Positions 6,735 to 8,453 of a DNA stretch of 8,453 bases are shown here, one piece after another (positions within the stretch are counted from its first letter, which is position 1; each line of letters starts with the position of its first letter). A program made the position numbers and the translations under genes. A model generated the notes under the pieces. The model did no database searches and was not told the DNA's origin. It saw only the letters and a program-made list of their open reading frames with translations. Source of the stretch: an uncultured Collinsella sp. (GTDB taxonomy: Bacteria > Actinomycetota > Coriobacteriia > Coriobacteriales > Coriobacteriaceae); the NCBI GenBank assembly GCA_958424475.1, contig CATZTY010000034.1, positions 1-8,453 of the forward strand, in the 5' to 3' direction.

Positions 6735-6836
6735 CGGGTTTCCCAAGCACCCGACCTTGCCGTTCAAACCGTCGCTCGCGTACTCAAGTACGCGTCGCTC
6801 CTCTTTCACGGCAATCTCGGGCACTTGGAAAACCCG
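6735..6836. repeat. 102-bp imperfect palindrome in the cysS-rlmB gap
   Basis: The two halves pair without any gap around a centre between 6785 and 6786. Outer stem CGGGTTT/AACCCG-type (6735-6741 with 6830-6836), then CCAAG/CTTGG (6743-6747 with 6824-6828), CCCGA/TCGGG (6750-6754 with 6817-6821), TTGCCGT/ACGGCAA (6757-6763 with 6808-6814), and an apical CGCGTACT/AGTACGCG (6777-6784 with 6787-6794). Mismatches come mostly as 2x2 internal loops plus one large internal loop. It lies just past the cysS stop. It resembles dispersed intergenic repeats (ERIC- or MITE-like) or a structured RNA; only one copy is in this window. Confidence 0.75.
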
Positions 6837-6840
6837 TACC

Positions 6841-6880
6841 GACCGCTTGAGCTATTCGTCTTAAGCGGTCGCTTCTTTTG
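6841..6880 (+). terminator. Intrinsic terminator after the disA-ispD-ispF-cysS cluster
   Basis: GACCGCTTGA (6841-6850) pairs with TTAAGCGGTC (6861-6870) over 10 bp with one G-U pair and a 10-nt loop. It is followed by GCTTCTTTTG, a moderate U tract. It directly follows the 102-bp palindrome and leaves about 44 bp before rlmB, so rlmB probably has its own start or relies on readthrough. Confidence 0.7.
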
Positions 6881-6914
6881 TCCTGTTTGAAAATTATTTA
6901 AAGGAGGCCGCTTT

Positions 6915-7835
6915 ATGGCCGACAATCGCAAGCGTGCGCCTCGTGGCGGTAGGCAGGCTGCTTCTGGCTCGCGTCCGATTCGCCGCAATGATCGCGCTGC
7001 CGCTCCCAAGGGCCAGCGCGATCGCACCCAAGCTCAAGCTGCGCGTCCGCAGCGAGATCGCAACCGCGATGCTGTCCAGGCTCCCAAGGGCGAGTTTATC
7101 GAAGGTCGCCGTGCTGCCGCCGAGGCGCTGCGTACCGGCTTTCCCGTTAAGTGCGCGCTCATCGCTGAGGGCGGGGAGCGCGATGCCGCCTTGTCGCGCC
7201 TGATCGATGACCTCAATGCCGCGGGTGTCCGCATTAAGTACGTGCCGCGTGCACGGCTCGATGCGCTGTCGAGCCATGGCGCTCACCAGGGCATTGCGCT
7301 CGAGGTGGGTAATTTCCCCTATGCCGATGTCGCCGATATCCTCGACCGCGCGGGTGACGGCCCGGCGCTCGTCGTGGTACTCGACCATGTGACCGACGAC
7401 GGCAACTTTGGCGCCATCGTGCGCTCCGCCGAGGTTGTGGGCGCGGCCGGTGTCATCATTGCCAACAAGCGCGCTGCCGGCGTGACCGTTGGCAGCTACA
7501 AGACTTCCGCCGGCGCCGTCATGCATCTGCCTATCGCGCAGGTTCCCAATATCGCCCGTGCACTCGACGACCTCAAGGCCGGTGGCTTTTGGGTGGGCGG
7601 TGCCTCCGAGCACGCCGAGGGCAGCTGCTGGGATGCCCCCTTCGAGGGCCGCGTGGCGCTCGTCATGGGCTCCGAGAGCGACGGCATCTCGCGCCTGGTG
7701 CTCGAGAAATGCGACTTTTTGACCAAGCTTCCCCAGCGCGGCATGACCGAGAGTCTCAACGTTGCCCAGGCGACCACCGCGCTGTGCTTTGAGTGGCTGC
7801 GCCGCAATGCCGGCGAGCTCATGGGGGAGGAGTAG
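6915..7835 (+). CDS. rlmB: 23S rRNA 2'-O-methyltransferase, SpoU/TrmH family (RlmB-like)
   Basis: This SPOUT-fold enzyme uses S-adenosylmethionine to methylate a ribose 2'-OH; in RlmB the target is G2251 of 23S rRNA. The 306 residues consist of a basic, disordered tail (about 1-58, rich in Arg/Lys/Ala/Gln), a substrate-binding domain starting at FIEGRRAAAEAL (61-72), and the catalytic domain. Motif 1 is VLDHVTDDGNFGAIVRSAE (155-173, Asn164 and Arg170), motif 2 is VMGSESDGISRLV (250-262), and motif 3 is MTESLNVAQAT (277-287). All three knot motifs are intact. ATG 6915 has an excellent AAGGAGG 7 nt upstream. The exact rRNA position cannot be told from sequence alone; related tRNA or other rRNA ribose methylases share these motifs. 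yacP starts 3 nt after its stop. Confidence 0.92.
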   Translation: MADNRKRAPRGGRQAASGSRPIRRNDRAAAPKGQRDRTQAQAARPQRDRNRDAVQAPKGEFIEGRRAAAEALRTGFPVKCALIAEGGERDAALSRLIDDLNAAGVRIKYVPRARLDALSSHGAHQGIALEVGNFPYADVADILDRAGDGPALVVVLDHVTDDGNFGAIVRSAEVVGAAGVIIANKRAAGVTVGSYKTSAGAVMHLPIAQVPNIARALDDLKAGGFWVGGASEHAEGSCWDAPFEGRVALVMGSESDGISRLVLEKCDFLTKLPQRGMTESLNVAQATTALCFEWLRRNAGELMGEE

Positions 7836-7838
7836 CGC

Positions 7839-8453
7839 ATGTCCAAGAAGAACCGCGCCAAGTCCAAGGCCAAGCGCTTTGGCGAGGGCTCGGCCAAGCC
7901 GATTGTTTCGGCTGCGACCTATGGCGTGGGCGGCAATGCGTTTGCGCAGGCTATCGCCGACCCAGTCTCGACGGTGCACTCCAATAAGCCTGAGCTGCTG
8001 GTGGTCGACGGTTACAACGTGATCCACTGCACGCCGCGCTACGAAAAGCTCGTGTACGACCATTCCGACGATCCGTATTCCAGCGACGTTCACGATATGG
8101 CGCGCACCGCCCTCATCAACGACGTCGCCGCCTTTGCCCAGGGCCGTTACGAGGCCGTAATCGTGTTTGACGGCGCGGGCAATATCTCCAGCGAGCGCCC
8201 CAACCTACCGGCCCGCGGCGTGCGCATTGAGTTTTCGCCGACGGGTGTTTCGGCCGATACCGTGGTGCAGAAGCTCTGCATCGAGGCACGTGAGGAAGGT
8301 CGCGCGTGCTCCGTGGTATCGAGCGACGGCACGATCCAGGCCGTCGTCATGGGCAAGGGCGTTACGCGCATCTCGAGCCGTATGCTGGTAGACGAGATTA
8401 AACAGATCGATAACGACGTTCACGAGGCAGAGGAAGCTCCGCAGATCAAGATG
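7839..8453 (+). CDS. yacP: YacP/Rae1-like NYN-domain endoribonuclease (3' cut by window)
   Basis: The frame from ATG 7839 is open through the last base (205 codons) with no stop, so the C-terminus lies outside the window. GGGGGAGGAG, inside the end of rlmB, is the ribosome-binding site, and the gap to rlmB is 3 nt. A lysine-rich, probably disordered N-terminal region (MSKKNRAKSKAK...) of about 50 residues precedes the NYN (PIN-like, DUF901) domain. That domain shows LLVVDGYNVIH (53-63, Asp57), VIVFDG (107-112, Asp111), SADTVVQKL (138-146, Asp140) and SVVSSDGTIQ (158-167, Asp163), which are the expected acidic metal-binding residues. In Bacillus the orthologue Rae1 cleaves mRNA in the ribosomal A site and is also next to rlmB. 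Same function here is inferred from family and neighbourhood. Confidence 0.9.
   Translation, partial: MSKKNRAKSKAKRFGEGSAKPIVSAATYGVGGNAFAQAIADPVSTVHSNKPELLVVDGYNVIHCTPRYEKLVYDHSDDPYSSDVHDMARTALINDVAAFAQGRYEAVIVFDGAGNISSERPNLPARGVRIEFSPTGVSADTVVQKLCIEAREEGRACSVVSSDGTIQAVVMGKGVTRISSRMLVDEIKQIDNDVHEAEEAPQIKM

Noticed and set aside
6534..6824. Minus-strand small protein starting inside the 102-bp palindrome
   Set aside because: It begins at a GTG without a clear ribosome-binding site and runs on as antisense of the cysS 3' end. The open frame is a by-product of the repeat and GC-rich codons.
6894..8093. Long minus-strand open frame (399 codons) opposite rlmB and yacP
   Set aside because: It is a mirror of GC-rich codons on the coding strand. 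The opposite strand has complete SpoU and NYN motifs with ribosome-binding sites, and the minus frame shows no domain.

Overview
The window looks like chromosomal DNA of a moderately high-GC actinobacterium. The best guess is the class Coriobacteriia, for example a Collinsella-like gut species. This is inferred from base composition, the arginine- and lysine-rich tail on the rRNA methyltransferase, and gene order; no marker gene settles it. Most genes belong to recognisable families, and I see no phage, CRISPR array, tRNA, rRNA or insertion sequence.

Left part (1-2057): the last 23 codons of an unidentified plus-strand gene end in a good intrinsic terminator (128-174). Facing it on the minus strand is a complete HipBA-type toxin-antitoxin module. 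hipB (1504-1935) and hipA (199-1503) abut as TAAATG. Upstream of hipB are three TGCA-N6-TGCA boxes exactly 27 bp apart; two of them form a perfect 17-bp inverted repeat. They are very likely the autoregulatory operators.

Middle (2058-2982): mntP, a manganese exporter, lies on the minus strand. Its roughly 200-nt leader carries a yybP-ykoY manganese riboswitch with a downstream terminator hairpin that shares bases with the aptamer closing helix. The leader also explains why the mntP reading frame is open far upstream of the true start.

Right part (2983-8453, plus strand): a dense housekeeping cluster, disA - ispD - ispF - cysS - (terminator) - rlmB - yacP (cut by the window end). The order matches the well-known disA/ispD/ispF/cysS/rlmB/yacP neighbourhood of Bacillus. 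The first four genes overlap or nearly touch, so they are probably one transcript linking c-di-AMP synthesis, two steps of the MEP isoprenoid pathway and Cys-tRNA charging. rlmB and yacP (ribosome methylation and a PIN/NYN nuclease) form a second pair.

Two things do not fit an ordinary annotation. cysS is broken by a frameshift near 5917-5922, between conserved zinc-ligand segments, best explained by loss of 4 nt (or 1 nt). The cysS-rlmB gap holds a 102-bp, exactly centred imperfect palindrome that looks like a dispersed repeat or a structured RNA. I found no clearly new multi-gene system; the hip operator array, the palindrome and the cysS lesion are the items most worth checking.
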